Program-made: the position numbers and the translations under genes
Notes under the pieces: generated by a model
Seen by the model: only the letters and a program-made list of their open reading frames with translations
Told to the model about the DNA's origin: nothing
Database searches by the model: none
Source: VAXT01 sp963774625
GTDB taxonomy: Bacteria; Actinomycetota; Thermoleophilia; Gaiellales; Gaiellaceae
DNA: 64,000 bases
NCBI GenBank assembly: GCA_963774625.1
Contig: CAVZFQ010000013.1
Location: 744,001 to 808,000 of the forward strand
Reading direction: 5' to 3'
Shown here: in pieces, positions 9,247-17,957 of the stretch
Layout of the letters: the number at the start of each line of letters is the position of its first letter
Numbering within the stretch: position 1 is the stretch's first letter

Positions 9247-12200
9247 CTAAATCAGAGCTAGGGTGATGCCGCCGATGTTGGCGCCCTGCGGATCGACGAG
9301 AATCGAGTAGGTACCCGTGACCGTCAGCTGAGCGGTGATCGTCACGGCCATCGTCCCGATGAGGGTGGGTGCGACCAGGTTCGACCCGTCCGGCCGCGAG
9401 ATCGAAACTCTCGTCGAGCAGCAGGAGGAGGTGCCGATGCTGACCCCGCTGAGCCTCAGGCTGATCCTTTGCCCCGCGGCGCCGCTGAACGTGAGCCTCG
9501 CGTTCTGACCGGGAACCGGGGCGAGGGCGAGCGTGACCGGTGGGCCGCCGATTGCGATCGTTCCGCTGAGGTCGGGCGGAACGTCGTAGAGGGTCAGCGT
9601 CGCGTTGCCGAGGTCGGTTCCCTGTGGGTCGAGGAAGATCGTGTAGGTGCCGCCGGCCGGTAGCAACTGGGTGTCGATGAAACCGCCGCCCGTGCCGAAG
9701 AGCAGCGGCGTCATGAGCGCCGAGCCGTCAGGTTTCGTGATCGAGAGCCTCGCCGAACAGCAGGCCGAGGTGCCGATCGTGACCCCGCTCGCCCTGAGGC
9801 TGACGCGTTGTCCGGGGATGCCCTCGAACGCGAGTCGTGCGTTTTGGCCGGGCACGGGCCCTGTGCTGACGCCGACCGAGGCGCCGCCCGGCGAGATCGT
9901 CTCGAAGGCATCCGCCGGCACGTCGTAGAGCGTCAGCGTCGCGCCGCCCAGAGCCGTTCCTTGCGGGTCGACCAGGACCGTGTACCGGCCGCCAACGGGG
10001 AGTACTTTCGTGTCGACGAAGCCGCCGTTCGTGCCCATCAGCGTCGGACCGGCGAGGTAGGCGCCGTCGGGCTTCAGGATCGAGAGGTTCAGGGAGCAGC
10101 ACGTCGAGTTGCCCATCGTGATGGCGCTTGCCTTGAGACTGACGCGCTGCCCGGCTACTCCGTCGAACGTGAGGCGCGCGTTTTGCCCCGGCGTAGGCCC
10201 GATCGTCACGCTTGTCGCGGGCCCGCCTGGAAGGAGCTCTCCGCCGATGTCGGGCGGCACGTCGTTGAGCCACAGCGTCGCACTGCCGAGTGCCGTGCCC
10301 TGCGGATCGACCAGGATCGTGTACGTGCCGGCCACGGGCAGCGTCCTCGCGTCGACGAAGCCGCCGTTCGTGCCCAGCAGGGTCGGTGTGGAGAGGTTGG
10401 AGCCGTCGGGCTTCAGGATCGAGAGGTTCAGGGAGCAGCACGTCGAGGTGCCGATCGTGACTGCAGCTGCACCGAGGCTGACGCGCTGCCCTGGCATGCC
10501 ATCGAATGTGAGCCGTGCGTTCTGGCCTGGGATCGGGCCGATGCCGACGGTCACAGAGGTGCCCCCGGCGACGATCGGCCCGACGACGTCAGCCGGGACC
10601 TCGTACAGCGTGAGGGTCGCGCTGCCCGTACCGGAGCTCTGCGGATCGACCAGGATCGTGTACGTGCCGCTCGCGGGCAGCGTCCTCGTGTCGACGAAGC
10701 CTCCGTTCGTTCCCATCGGCGTCGGCGGAACGAGAGTCGTCCCGTCCGGCCTGGCGATCGAGAGCGTCATCGAGCAGCAGGTGGAAGCGCCGAACGTGAC
10801 GCTCCCGACCTGCAAGCTGATCCGCTGTCCGACGGAGCCCTCGAAGACGAGCCTCGCGTTCTCGCCGGCGGCCGTGGTGGTCACGGTCAGCGGCGAGCCG
10901 TCTGGTGCGATCGGGTAGTTGCGGATAGCCGCTCCGGACACGGAGCGGGTGTCGGTGAGCCCATTCGCAGCAGCCGACGCGGTGATCGTCACAGGGCCTC
11001 CGGCCGAGGGCGTGAAGGAGCCGGTGTGGAGGCCGTCACCTCGATCGATCAAAGCGAGCGGCTCGCCGTTTGCCGCGGCGGTCAGCGAGACGCCCGCGGG
11101 GTCGCCGCAGCGTGCTGCAAGGAATCCGACTGTCACCGGCTCGCCGACGGGGATCTCGAACGGCGACTGGGGCGATTCGATCCACACCTGAGGCGCCGTC
11201 GAGCAGCGAACAGCCGAGTTTGCGTTCAGCCGTCCCCCCGTCGAGCTCGCCGCGTCCAGCGCAGTCTTGGGGTCGACGGTTCGAAGCAGGAGCGCCTTCA
11301 GGCCAACGGCCGTCGCCGCGGGAAAGGCCGCCTTCGCGAGCGCCGCCGCGCCGGCGACGTGAGGCGCCGCCATCGACGTCCCGTCCTGGTGGCGGTAGGA
11401 CCCGCCCGGCCAGGTCGAGTAGATGCTCGTCCCGGGCGCGCTGAGGTCGACGGTCCGGCGTCCGTAATTCGAGAACCAGGCCCTGCGGTCGAATGCGTCG
11501 GTGGCCCCGACGGAGACGACGTTCGGCAGGTCGAGCGACGAGGGGTAGTTCGGCTCCGTGTCTGTGTCCGTGAAGCTGTTTCCGGCGGCCGCGACGAAGA
11601 GTGACCCGCTCGCGTCGGCGGCCGCGACCGCGTCGTGTAGAGCTTGCGAGTAGTCCTCGCCGCCCCAGGAGTTGTTGGTGACGTCGGCTCCTTCGGCGCT
11701 CGCATAGAGGATCGCGCTGACCGCGTCGGCCGTCGATCCGGTGCCGGACGCCGAGAGGAACTTGAGCGCCATGACGCTGACGTTCCAGTTGACGCCGGAG
11801 ATGCCGAGACCGTTGTTGCCTGCGGCGCCGATCGTCCCTGCGGTGTGTGTGCCGTGGCCGTTGTCGTCGAACGGGTTGTTGTCGTCGTTGACGAAGTCCC
11901 AGCCGCGCCAGTCGTCGAGGTAGCCGTTGCCGTCGTCATCGATCCCGTTCGAGCGACACCCCGCGCAGTCCTCGCCGGCGTTGACCCACATGGTCGGCGC
12001 GAGATCCGGGTGTCCGAAGTCGACCCCGGTGTCGATGACGCCGACGACGATGTCGTCACTGCCGGTCTCGACGGCCCAGGCCTCCTTCGCGTCGATGTCC
12101 GCGTCCGGGGCGCCGGCGACACCGGCGACGACCTGGCCGAAGTTGTTGAGACCCCAGAGAGAGTGCAGCGACGGATCGTTGGGCGTGCCCGCGTGATCGT

Positions 12201-12558
12201 GCGCCGAGAGCCGGAAGTTCGGCTCGGCATAGAGGACCTCTGGATTGCGCTCGAGGGCCTGGATCGCGGCCGCTACGTCTAGTGAGCTGACCGAGGCCAG
12301 AACGCTGCGGATTCGTCCGAACCGGCGCTCCTCATGAGCGGACACGCGCGAGAGAACCTGACGCTGACGCGCCGGCGCGACACTGGGCTTGAAGGCGACG
12401 ATGAGCTCGCCGGCCACTGCGCCTCGGGCCGGGGGTTCAGCAGCGTTGCCCGGGCGTCCACCCGCCGGGCCGGCGACCACGGCGGCGATGATGACGGCCT
12501 GCAGGGCGAGCGCGAGCAGCGCTGCGACAAGCCGCCGGCGGCGGGACTGCTTGCGCAT
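9247..12558 (-). CDS. Secreted S8 subtilisin-like protease with five C-terminal Cys-Cys repeat domains
   Basis: 1103 residues. A signal peptide (1-35) and an I9-like propeptide (~50-120) precede a complete S8 domain: Asp176 in VGVIDTGVD, His236 in NGHGTHTAGT, oxyanion Asn327 in AAAGNS, Ser395 in GTSMAAPHVAG. An aspartate-rich loop (~205-235, NGIDDDGNG) looks calcium-binding. The C-terminal half is five ~100-residue beta-domains resembling pre-peptidase C-terminal domains, each with PGQNARLTF, GQRVSL and an invariant CCS motif. The vicinal cysteines are unusual in a secreted actinobacterial protein. Its stop lies just 17 bp from the kinase start, on the same strand, so the two could be co-transcribed. 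Confidence 0.93.
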   Translation of the reverse strand: MRKQSRRRRLVAALLALALQAVIIAAVVAGPAGGRPGNAAEPPARGAVAGELIVAFKPSVAPARQRQVLSRVSAHEERRFGRIRSVLASVSSLDVAAAIQALERNPEVLYAEPNFRLSAHDHAGTPNDPSLHSLWGLNNFGQVVAGVAGAPDADIDAKEAWAVETGSDDIVVGVIDTGVDFGHPDLAPTMWVNAGEDCAGCRSNGIDDDGNGYLDDWRGWDFVNDDNNPFDDNGHGTHTAGTIGAAGNNGLGISGVNWNVSVMALKFLSASGTGSTADAVSAILYASAEGADVTNNSWGGEDYSQALHDAVAAADASGSLFVAAAGNSFTDTDTEPNYPSSLDLPNVVSVGATDAFDRRAWFSNYGRRTVDLSAPGTSIYSTWPGGSYRHQDGTSMAAPHVAGAAALAKAAFPAATAVGLKALLLRTVDPKTALDAASSTGGRLNANSAVRCSTAPQVWIESPQSPFEIPVGEPVTVGFLAARCGDPAGVSLTAAANGEPLALIDRGDGLHTGSFTPSAGGPVTITASAAANGLTDTRSVSGAAIRNYPIAPDGSPLTVTTTAAGENARLVFEGSVGQRISLQVGSVTFGASTCCSMTLSIARPDGTTLVPPTPMGTNGGFVDTRTLPASGTYTILVDPQSSGTGSATLTLYEVPADVVGPIVAGGTSVTVGIGPIPGQNARLTFDGMPGQRVSLGAAAVTIGTSTCCSLNLSILKPDGSNLSTPTLLGTNGGFVDARTLPVAGTYTILVDPQGTALGSATLWLNDVPPDIGGELLPGGPATSVTIGPTPGQNARLTFDGVAGQRVSLKASAITMGNSTCCSLNLSILKPDGAYLAGPTLMGTNGGFVDTKVLPVGGRYTVLVDPQGTALGGATLTLYDVPADAFETISPGGASVGVSTGPVPGQNARLAFEGIPGQRVSLRASGVTIGTSACCSARLSITKPDGSALMTPLLFGTGGGFIDTQLLPAGGTYTIFLDPQGTDLGNATLTLYDVPPDLSGTIAIGGPPVTLALAPVPGQNARLTFSGAAGQRISLRLSGVSIGTSSCCSTRVSISRPDGSNLVAPTLIGTMAVTITAQLTVTGTYSILVDPQGANIGGITLALI

Positions 12559-12620
12559 TCGCTCCAGTTATCGGTCACGAAGGCGGGTAGCCGGACACTC
12601 CCTCAAGGCATCCGTAAGGC

Positions 12621-12646
12621 GGAGGCCCCGCCGGAGCGGGGCCTCC
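12621..12646 (-). terminator. GC-rich hairpin between arsC and the protease gene
   Basis: A perfect 11-bp stem (GGAGGCCCCGC with GCGGGGCCTCC) around a CGGA tetraloop lies 72 bp after the arsC stop and 63 bp before the protease start. There is no U-tract on either strand, so it is only a terminator-like structure that could insulate the two genes. Confidence 0.5.
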
Positions 12647-12717
12647 ATCTCTACCTCAGTGGACCTGAGACTCAGTCGTCGTCGTGGTGGCCGTGCGTCC
12701 GCTCGAAGTTGCCGTGG

Positions 12718-13155
12718 CTAGAGGGCGAGCAGTTCGGCCACGAGCTTCGTGATCCGCTCGTCCATCTCGTCGCGAATGGTGCGGACCTCGTCCACGAATC
12801 GCGCCTCGCCGGGATCGGCGAACTCCCAGTCCTCGTAGCGCTTGCCCGGATAGATGGGACACGCGTCTCCGCAGCCCATCGTGATGACGACGTCGGCAGC
12901 TCTCACGACCTCGTCCGTCAGCGGCTTCGGAAACGCGTCCGACAGATTGACTCCGAGCTCGGTCATGGCGTGCGCAACGAGGGGGTTGATCGCCTCGGCC
13001 GGCGCCGATCCTGCCGAGCGCGCGTGGATGCGACCGCTCGAGCGCAGGGCGAGGAGGGCCGCTGCCATCTGCGAGCGCCCCGCGTTGTGAACGCACACGA
13101 AGAGCACCTCGGGGTGCTCCGTCACTGGGTCGAGCGCTGCGGCTGCGTCGCTCAT
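12718..13155 (-). CDS. arsC: Arsenate reductase, thioredoxin-coupled (low-MW phosphatase fold)
   Basis: 145 residues from ATG 13155 (MSDAAAALDP). The LMW-PTP-like P-loop CVHNAGRSQ supplies the nucleophilic cysteine, and the later MGCGDACPIYPG carries the redox cysteine pair used in the thioredoxin-coupled class, so it should reduce arsenate to arsenite through an intramolecular disulfide cascade. A longer reading from 13203 exists but its extra N-terminus is not family-like. No arsR or arsenite efflux gene is adjacent, so regulation and export are encoded elsewhere. Confidence 0.92.
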   Translation of the reverse strand: MSDAAAALDPVTEHPEVLFVCVHNAGRSQMAAALLALRSSGRIHARSAGSAPAEAINPLVAHAMTELGVNLSDAFPKPLTDEVVRAADVVITMGCGDACPIYPGKRYEDWEFADPGEARFVDEVRTIRDEMDERITKLVAELLAL

Positions 13156-13318
13156 GCTGTCGAAACGATGCCGATGGCTGCCGGCTGCCGCAATGCGGTC
13201 CACCGGACCCTCACCAGACCTTCACCAGCTGGGGCGACATTGGGCCTGAAGCCGCCGATCGCCGATCACTAGATCAAGGGATTCCCTTCCAACTCCGAAA
13301 CCGGCATCCTTACGGGAT

Positions 13319-13340
13319 CGCCCGTCAAGTAAAACGGGCG
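13319..13340 (+). other. Short hairpin upstream of the MshEN-like gene
   Basis: 7-bp stem CGCCCGT/ACGGGCG with an 8-nt A-rich loop, 36 bp before the start at 13376. It may be part of the leader RNA; it has no U-tract and no recognised riboswitch core. Confidence 0.35.
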
Positions 13341-13375
13341 TCTGGGGTTAGGGGTTACAACGGGGAGAGGGGAAC

Positions 13376-13690
13376 ATGCATCACGTCTGCGGCGAACGAC
13401 CCTTGCTCGGAACGCTGCTCTTGGAGCAGAACGCGGTGAGGGAGGACGACCTTGAGCGCGCACTCCGGGCTCAAGCTCAGAACGGTGAACGATTGGGGGA
13501 GATCCTCGTCGAGCTCGAGCTGCTCTGTCGGCCGGCTCTCGACCGCGCAGTTGCGAGCCAGTCGGGGGTCGAGCTCGAGGAGGAGCGCGGTTACGGCACG
13601 GGTCTGCGGGCCGAGCTGGAACGCCGGCACCGCGGTCGGCGAGGTCTTCCGGCCAAAGCGGGCGGCAACCTCGGAGGCGCCTCTGCCTAG
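13376..13690 (+). CDS. Orphan MshEN/GspE N-terminal-like domain protein
   Basis: 104 residues. The segment LGTLLLEQNAVREDDLERAL followed about 40 residues later by RLGEILVELELL matches the duplicated helical unit of the MshEN (GspE/PilB N-terminal) domain, which in other proteins binds cyclic di-GMP. Here there is no ATPase or glycosyltransferase after it: the reading frame ends about 35 residues past the domain. Either it is a stand-alone c-di-GMP-type adaptor or the truncated remnant of a larger gene; the Arg/Gly-rich C-terminus looks like frame-run-on and favours truncation. Confidence 0.6.
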   Translation: MHHVCGERPLLGTLLLEQNAVREDDLERALRAQAQNGERLGEILVELELLCRPALDRAVASQSGVELEEERGYGTGLRAELERRHRGRRGLPAKAGGNLGGASA

Positions 13691-13725
13691 CGGGTCGTAA
13701 GCAGGATCATTGGCCGGCAACGCCT

Positions 13726-14187
13726 CTAGTCAGGCTTGCCGGCCATCGCCCAGGCGGCGACCAGGTACGCCGCCAGGAGAACGAGCGACAGCACCATCGT
13801 CGCCTTGAGCGGGCCTGAGCCCTTCCCCTGCCGCAGGCGGTACACGCCGATGCCGCCCACGATCAGGGACACGAACAGGATCAGCCCGCCGAGGTCGGCG
13901 ACGAAGAATCCGATGGTCAGCCAAGTGGGCACGAGCTCGTCCGGCAGGTCGTCCCAGCCCTCCTTGGAGGAGATCCAGCCGGCGCCGATCCGCATCAGCA
14001 CCCAGCCCGGGAGCGAGACGGCCAGCAGAGTCCAGTAGCCGAGCTTGAGGAACCTTGCTTCGCCTCTGGCATAGCCGAGCGTGGCCGCGCCCGCGAGGAG
14101 GCCGCCGACGAGGATCATCGCCCCCAGGACGTGGAGAAAGAGCGGGAAGTTCCAGCTGTCGGGACGGATGAGGGCGAGAACGCTCAT
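13726..14187 (-). CDS. Four-helix integral membrane protein (DUF2269-like)
   Basis: 153 residues with four transmembrane helices and a conserved histidine in the first (FPLFLHVLGAMILVGG). Same overall organisation as the upstream gene, whose stop overlaps its ATG by 4 bp (ATGA), so the pair is coupled and probably forms a heteromeric membrane complex. Function of this family is not known to me. Confidence 0.8.
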   Translation of the reverse strand: MSVLALIRPDSWNFPLFLHVLGAMILVGGLLAGAATLGYARGEARFLKLGYWTLLAVSLPGWVLMRIGAGWISSKEGWDDLPDELVPTWLTIGFFVADLGGLILFVSLIVGGIGVYRLRQGKGSGPLKATMVLSLVLLAAYLVAAWAMAGKPD

Positions 14188-14672
14188 GCGCCCGGCTTCC
14201 AGATCATGTCGATGACGATCAGCAGGATCACGATCGACACCAGCACCTGCAGGACGAGCCCCCGTGTCGTTCGGTTGAGGGCGAGGAGCTCCGGACTCGG
14301 CCCGGTCTGACCGGCCGCCTGCAGCTCTTGCGCCTTCTTGACGGGCGGCGCGAAGGCGGCGCTCGCGCGCTGTCCGAGCGCCGCGGCGACGATCCAGAGC
14401 ACGATCGCGGCGACGATCCAGCCGTCCCAGATGTCGTAACCGCCGACCGAGAACGCGAGAAAGATGCCGAGGACGATCGTGCCGCCCATGCCGATCCCAA
14501 TCGCCGCTCCGGCCACTTTCGACAACGGGCCCATGCGGAGGATGTCCGCCGGAGTGTCCGTCTGCCAGCCGGCCACGACCAGCACCCAGAAGAGCGTCAT
14601 CCCGGCGACCATGGCGAAGGCGCTGAGCACGTGCAGAGCGAGCATCCAGTCGTCAAAGCTCACGCCGTTCAA
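14184..14672 (-). CDS. Four-helix integral membrane protein (DUF2269-like)
   Basis: 162 residues, four transmembrane helices, again with a histidine in helix 1 (WMLALHVLSAFAMVAG) that aligns with the partner gene. It precedes and overlaps the partner by 4 bp. The shared LHVL motif and tandem arrangement suggest duplication; the helix-1 histidine could bind haem or metal (inference). Confidence 0.8.
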   Translation of the reverse strand: MNGVSFDDWMLALHVLSAFAMVAGMTLFWVLVVAGWQTDTPADILRMGPLSKVAGAAIGIGMGGTIVLGIFLAFSVGGYDIWDGWIVAAIVLWIVAAALGQRASAAFAPPVKKAQELQAAGQTGPSPELLALNRTTRGLVLQVLVSIVILLIVIDMIWKPGA

Positions 14673-14711
14673 CCCTACAAGAGCCCCTCGTCTCTGCTTG
14701 GCTGCATTGGG

Positions 14712-16637
14712 ATGAGGGCGAGGATGCTTTGGGCGGCGGCGTTGGTGTGTGGCTTCGCGCTGGGGCTGAGCGCGCTGGCCGGCGCGGCCGACCGTCGATC
14801 CGCAGGGCCAAGCAATCCCGCCTCGAGCTGGAGCGTGGTCTCACCCATGCCGCAGGACCTGTATGGGGCAGCGGCAGTCTCCAACGGCACCTACGGGTAC
14901 GCGGCCGGCGGCTACTCGGCCGGCACGAGCACGACCCTGAGCACCTTCTACCGGTACAACCCGGTCAACGAGCGGTGGGAAACCTTGCTGCCGCCGATGC
15001 CCGCCGCCGTGGCCATGGCGTCGGCCGTCTTCTATCCGACCACCAACAAGATCTACGTCTTCGGAGGCGAGGATCCGAGCACAGGCGCGGTCACCAACGC
15101 CACCAGGGTGTTTGACCTCGGCACAAGCACGTGGAGCTCCGCGGCGAACATGCCGGGGCCGCGCTGGGCCATGGCGTCCGGCTACAACAGCGCGAACGGC
15201 AGGATCTACCTGGTCGGCGGCTACAGCACGTCCGACCCGACGAGCGCGCAGGCGACGACGTGGGAGTACAACCCCGGCGCGAATACGTTCACCGAGCGGG
15301 CAACGATTACGCAGGCAGTGGGCGGTGCCGCCTCCGGTGTCATCGGCGGCCATCTCTACGTCGCGGGTGGGCGCGATGCATCCGGCGCCGTGGTTGGCTT
15401 GACCTGGGACTACGACATCGCGGCGAACACGTGGACGGCGAAGGCCGGCATGCCGAGCCCGACGAACGTGCCCGGCAGCGCCGTGGCCAGCGGCAAGCTG
15501 TGGAGCTTCGGAGGCGAGAGCTCCTCCTTTACGCCCATCGGCACGACCGTGGCGTACGACCCGGCTACCGATAGCTGGGCGACCGGCCCGAGCCTGAGCC
15601 TCGCCCGCGCGGTCGCGGGGGGGACGGCGATCGGAACGACGCTGCTGGCGGCCGGCGGCGGAAGTGTCGCGGCGTCGACTGCCAGGGCCGAGGTCCTGGA
15701 TGCTGGTGCCGCTGCTTGTGCGAACCCCGCGACCACGTTCAGCCAGGCCTTCGACGGAGTCACGCCGCCCCAGCTGCCGGCAGGCTGGATTGCGACGAAC
15801 GCCCAGGGGCCTGCGCCGCTGTGGACGACCTCGAGCTCGGGCTTCCCCCCGCCGCCGTTCGACTCGGCTCCGAACGCGGCCTTCATCGACAGCCCGCAGG
15901 TCGTGAGCGACAAAAGGCTCGAGTCTCCGAGCATCCCCATCCAGACGAGCTCGGCGCAGCTCACCTTCCGGAGCAACTACTACACGGAGACCACGTTCGA
16001 CGGCGGAGTGCTGGAGATCAGCATCAACGGTGGCGCCTTCCAGGACATCCTTCCCGCAGGCGGTCGCTTCACCGTCGGCCGCTACAGCGGGACGCTCTCG
16101 CAAATCAGAGACAACCCGCTCGCGGGTCGCCTGGCCTGGACCGGCAACTCGAACAACGGCTTCATCACGACGGTCGCGATCCTGCCCCCGTCCGCCGCCG
16201 GACAGAACGTCGTGCTGCGCTGGCGGCTGGGCACCGACACCGGCATCGGGGCTCCCGGCTGGCGCATCGACTCGATCAACATCACCGAGTGCCTCTCTCC
16301 GCCGCCACCACCACCGCCACCGCCGCCGCCACCACCTCCTCCTCCTGCGCCACCGCCTCCGCCACCTCCGCCCCTCCGCCACCACCGCCTCCATCCGCCT
16401 CCACCGCCTCCACCTCCACCACCGCCGGCCCCACCGCCGGCTCGCTGTCGCGTGCCGAACGTGATCGGCCTGCGCCTGGCAACGGCGAGGGCGCGGATCC
16501 GGGCACGGCGCTGCCGAGTCGGCACGATCCGCAGGGTTCGCTCCCGGCGCGTCGGCCGGGTCGTCGGCCAGAGCCCACGGGGCGGCTCCGTCCGGCGGGT
16601 CGGCTTGAGGGTCAGCCTGCGGGTCGGCCGCAGGTAG
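14712..16637 (+). CDS. Secreted kelch-repeat protein with poly-Pro linker and PASTA tail
   Basis: 641 residues from ATG 14712 (MRARMLWAAALVCG), which gives a clean signal peptide; longer in-frame starts lack one. Residues ~40-330 contain kelch repeats (YAAGGYS, IYVFGGEDP, IYLVGGYS, LYVAGGRD) forming a beta-propeller. A second beta-rich domain (~340-520) follows, then ~50 residues of nearly pure proline, and finally an Arg-rich PASTA domain beginning CRVPNVIGLRL. PASTA domains bind peptidoglycan or muropeptides, so the likely layout is a wall-bound tail displaying a propeller through a rigid spacer. The tail is nearly identical to that of the 17.1-20.7 kb gene. Confidence 0.88.
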   Translation: MRARMLWAAALVCGFALGLSALAGAADRRSAGPSNPASSWSVVSPMPQDLYGAAAVSNGTYGYAAGGYSAGTSTTLSTFYRYNPVNERWETLLPPMPAAVAMASAVFYPTTNKIYVFGGEDPSTGAVTNATRVFDLGTSTWSSAANMPGPRWAMASGYNSANGRIYLVGGYSTSDPTSAQATTWEYNPGANTFTERATITQAVGGAASGVIGGHLYVAGGRDASGAVVGLTWDYDIAANTWTAKAGMPSPTNVPGSAVASGKLWSFGGESSSFTPIGTTVAYDPATDSWATGPSLSLARAVAGGTAIGTTLLAAGGGSVAASTARAEVLDAGAAACANPATTFSQAFDGVTPPQLPAGWIATNAQGPAPLWTTSSSGFPPPPFDSAPNAAFIDSPQVVSDKRLESPSIPIQTSSAQLTFRSNYYTETTFDGGVLEISINGGAFQDILPAGGRFTVGRYSGTLSQIRDNPLAGRLAWTGNSNNGFITTVAILPPSAAGQNVVLRWRLGTDTGIGAPGWRIDSINITECLSPPPPPPPPPPPPPPPPAPPPPPPPPLRHHRLHPPPPPPPPPPPAPPPARCRVPNVIGLRLATARARIRARRCRVGTIRRVRSRRVGRVVGQSPRGGSVRRVGLRVSLRVGRR

Positions 16638-17291
16638 AGCAGGCGGTCTAGGAAACCACCGCTAGCGCGAGTTGATCTGGCTGAGCGCCGCCAGTAGCTC
16701 CTGGTGTCGCCTTTCCTCGTCGGGCATGCCTTCTTCGATCGGCTCCGGCCGGAGACGTCGCGTCATCGCGGCCACCGGCTTGACGACGAAGAAGAAAACC
16801 GCTGCCGCGATCGCAACGAACTGGATCACGTCGGTGATGAACGCGCCGTAGCGGAAAACGGCGTCGTTGATCGTGAAGGTCAGGTCGCTGAAATCCGGCT
16901 TCCCGATGAGCATTGCGATCACCGGCATGAGCAGGTTGCCCACGAGCGAGTTGACCACCGCGGCGAACGCTAGTCCCATCACGAAGGCGACCGCTAGCTC
17001 GACGATGCTTCCTCGGAAGAGGAAATCTCGAAACTCGCTGAGCACTGAAGGCCTCCTCTCGCTGGCTGAGGCCGAGATCCTATTTCCCCGTGCCTATCTG
17101 CGCCCTACCCGCAGATTGACCCTGTAATTGATCGCGCGGACCGCCCCGCCACGTGGGCTCTGGCCGACGACGCGGCCGACGCGCCGGGAGCGAACCCTGC
17201 GCACCGTGCCGACGCGGCAGCGGCGTGCCCGGATCCGTGCCTTGGCGGTGTTCAGCCTGAGGCCGAGCACGTTCGGGACGCGACAGCGGGA
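16440..17291. repeat. Inverted repeat encoding PASTA tails on both sides of mscL
   Basis: 16440-16637 (+) and 17094-17291 (-) encode near-identical Arg-rich PASTA tails and are highly similar at the nucleotide level in inverted orientation, with mscL between them. Recombination across the arms would invert mscL or exchange the tails of the two flanking genes. Confidence 0.7.
16662..17045 (-). CDS. mscL: Large-conductance mechanosensitive channel MscL
   Basis: 127 residues, a typical MscL length. N-terminal amphipathic helix and TM1 (FRDFLFRGSIVELAVAFVMG) and TM2 (VIQFVAIAAAVFFFVVKP) are intact, and the cytoplasmic helix is charged. It forms the homopentameric emergency valve opened by membrane tension on hypo-osmotic shock. 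It lies inside an inverted repeat formed by the 3' ends of its two neighbours. Confidence 0.94.
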   Translation of the reverse strand: MLSEFRDFLFRGSIVELAVAFVMGLAFAAVVNSLVGNLLMPVIAMLIGKPDFSDLTFTINDAVFRYGAFITDVIQFVAIAAAVFFFVVKPVAAMTRRLRPEPIEEGMPDEERRHQELLAALSQINSR

Positions 17292-17957
17292 CGGCGGTGG
17301 GGCTGGAGGCGGCGGAGGCGGAGGGGGTGGCGGCGGTGGCGGTGGCGGCGGAGGTGGCGGCGGTGGCGGCGGTGGTGGCGGCGGCGGAGGTGGCGGAGGT
17401 GGCGGTGGTGGTGGTGGTGGTGGTGGCGGTGGAGGAGGCGGCGGTGGAGGAGGCGGTGGAGGAGGCGGCGGTGGTGGTGGCGGCGGTGGACCGGTCGTTA
17501 TGACCAGGTTCCAGCTTCCGAGGCTGCCGCCGTCGTTGATCTCGTCGTCGACGATGTACAGGCTCCAGGTGCCGTTGGGATTCGTCCCGTTGAAGACCGC
17601 GAGATTGACGTTTCCGCTCGGCGCCGGCGCCGGAGCGGGGAAGCTGTCGGTTCCCGGCCCCACATAGTTGGCCGGCCGGTAGGAGCCCGCGGCCAGCGCC
17701 GTCTCATCGGGAAGCTCCTCGGCAGCAGCGTCGTCGAGCACTAGGTCGAGATCGACGGCGTCCGTTTGCCCACCGGCGTCGGACATGAGGAATGCGTTCT
17801 GGCCGCCGGGCCCGACCAGCAGGACGTCGATGTCGTCCGGCCACGTATGGCTGAGGCCGTTCAGCTCGAGATTGACGTCCGTGACCGTGCCGCCGAGGCC
17901 GGAGATGACGCAGTTCGACGGATACGGCGTCGCCGGGCCCGGGCCGATCGGGATCAC
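17094..17957 (-). CDS. C-terminal part of frameshifted DUF11/poly-Pro protein: P-domain-like and PASTA
   Basis: 287 residues. From a GTG overlapping the previous stop it encodes a beta-sandwich like the proprotein convertase P domain (VTDVNLELNGLSHTWPDDIDVLL, later NPNGTWSLYIVDD and GSLGSWNLVI), then ~65 prolines and an Arg-rich PASTA domain (CRVPNVLGLRL). It lacks a signal peptide and ribosome-binding site. Reading its frame upstream keeps the poly-Pro register back to about 18305, where the DUF11 part joins after restoring one base, so this is almost certainly the 3' part of the gene ending at 20743. Confidence 0.75.
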   Translation of the reverse strand: MIPIGPGPATPYPSNCVISGLGGTVTDVNLELNGLSHTWPDDIDVLLVGPGGQNAFLMSDAGGQTDAVDLDLVLDDAAAEELPDETALAAGSYRPANYVGPGTDSFPAPAPAPSGNVNLAVFNGTNPNGTWSLYIVDDEINDGGSLGSWNLVITTGPPPPPPPPPPPPPPPPPPPPPPPPPPPPPPPPPPPPPPPPPPPPPPPPPPPPPPPPPPPPPPAPPPSRCRVPNVLGLRLNTAKARIRARRCRVGTVRRVRSRRVGRVVGQSPRGGAVRAINYRVNLRVGRR

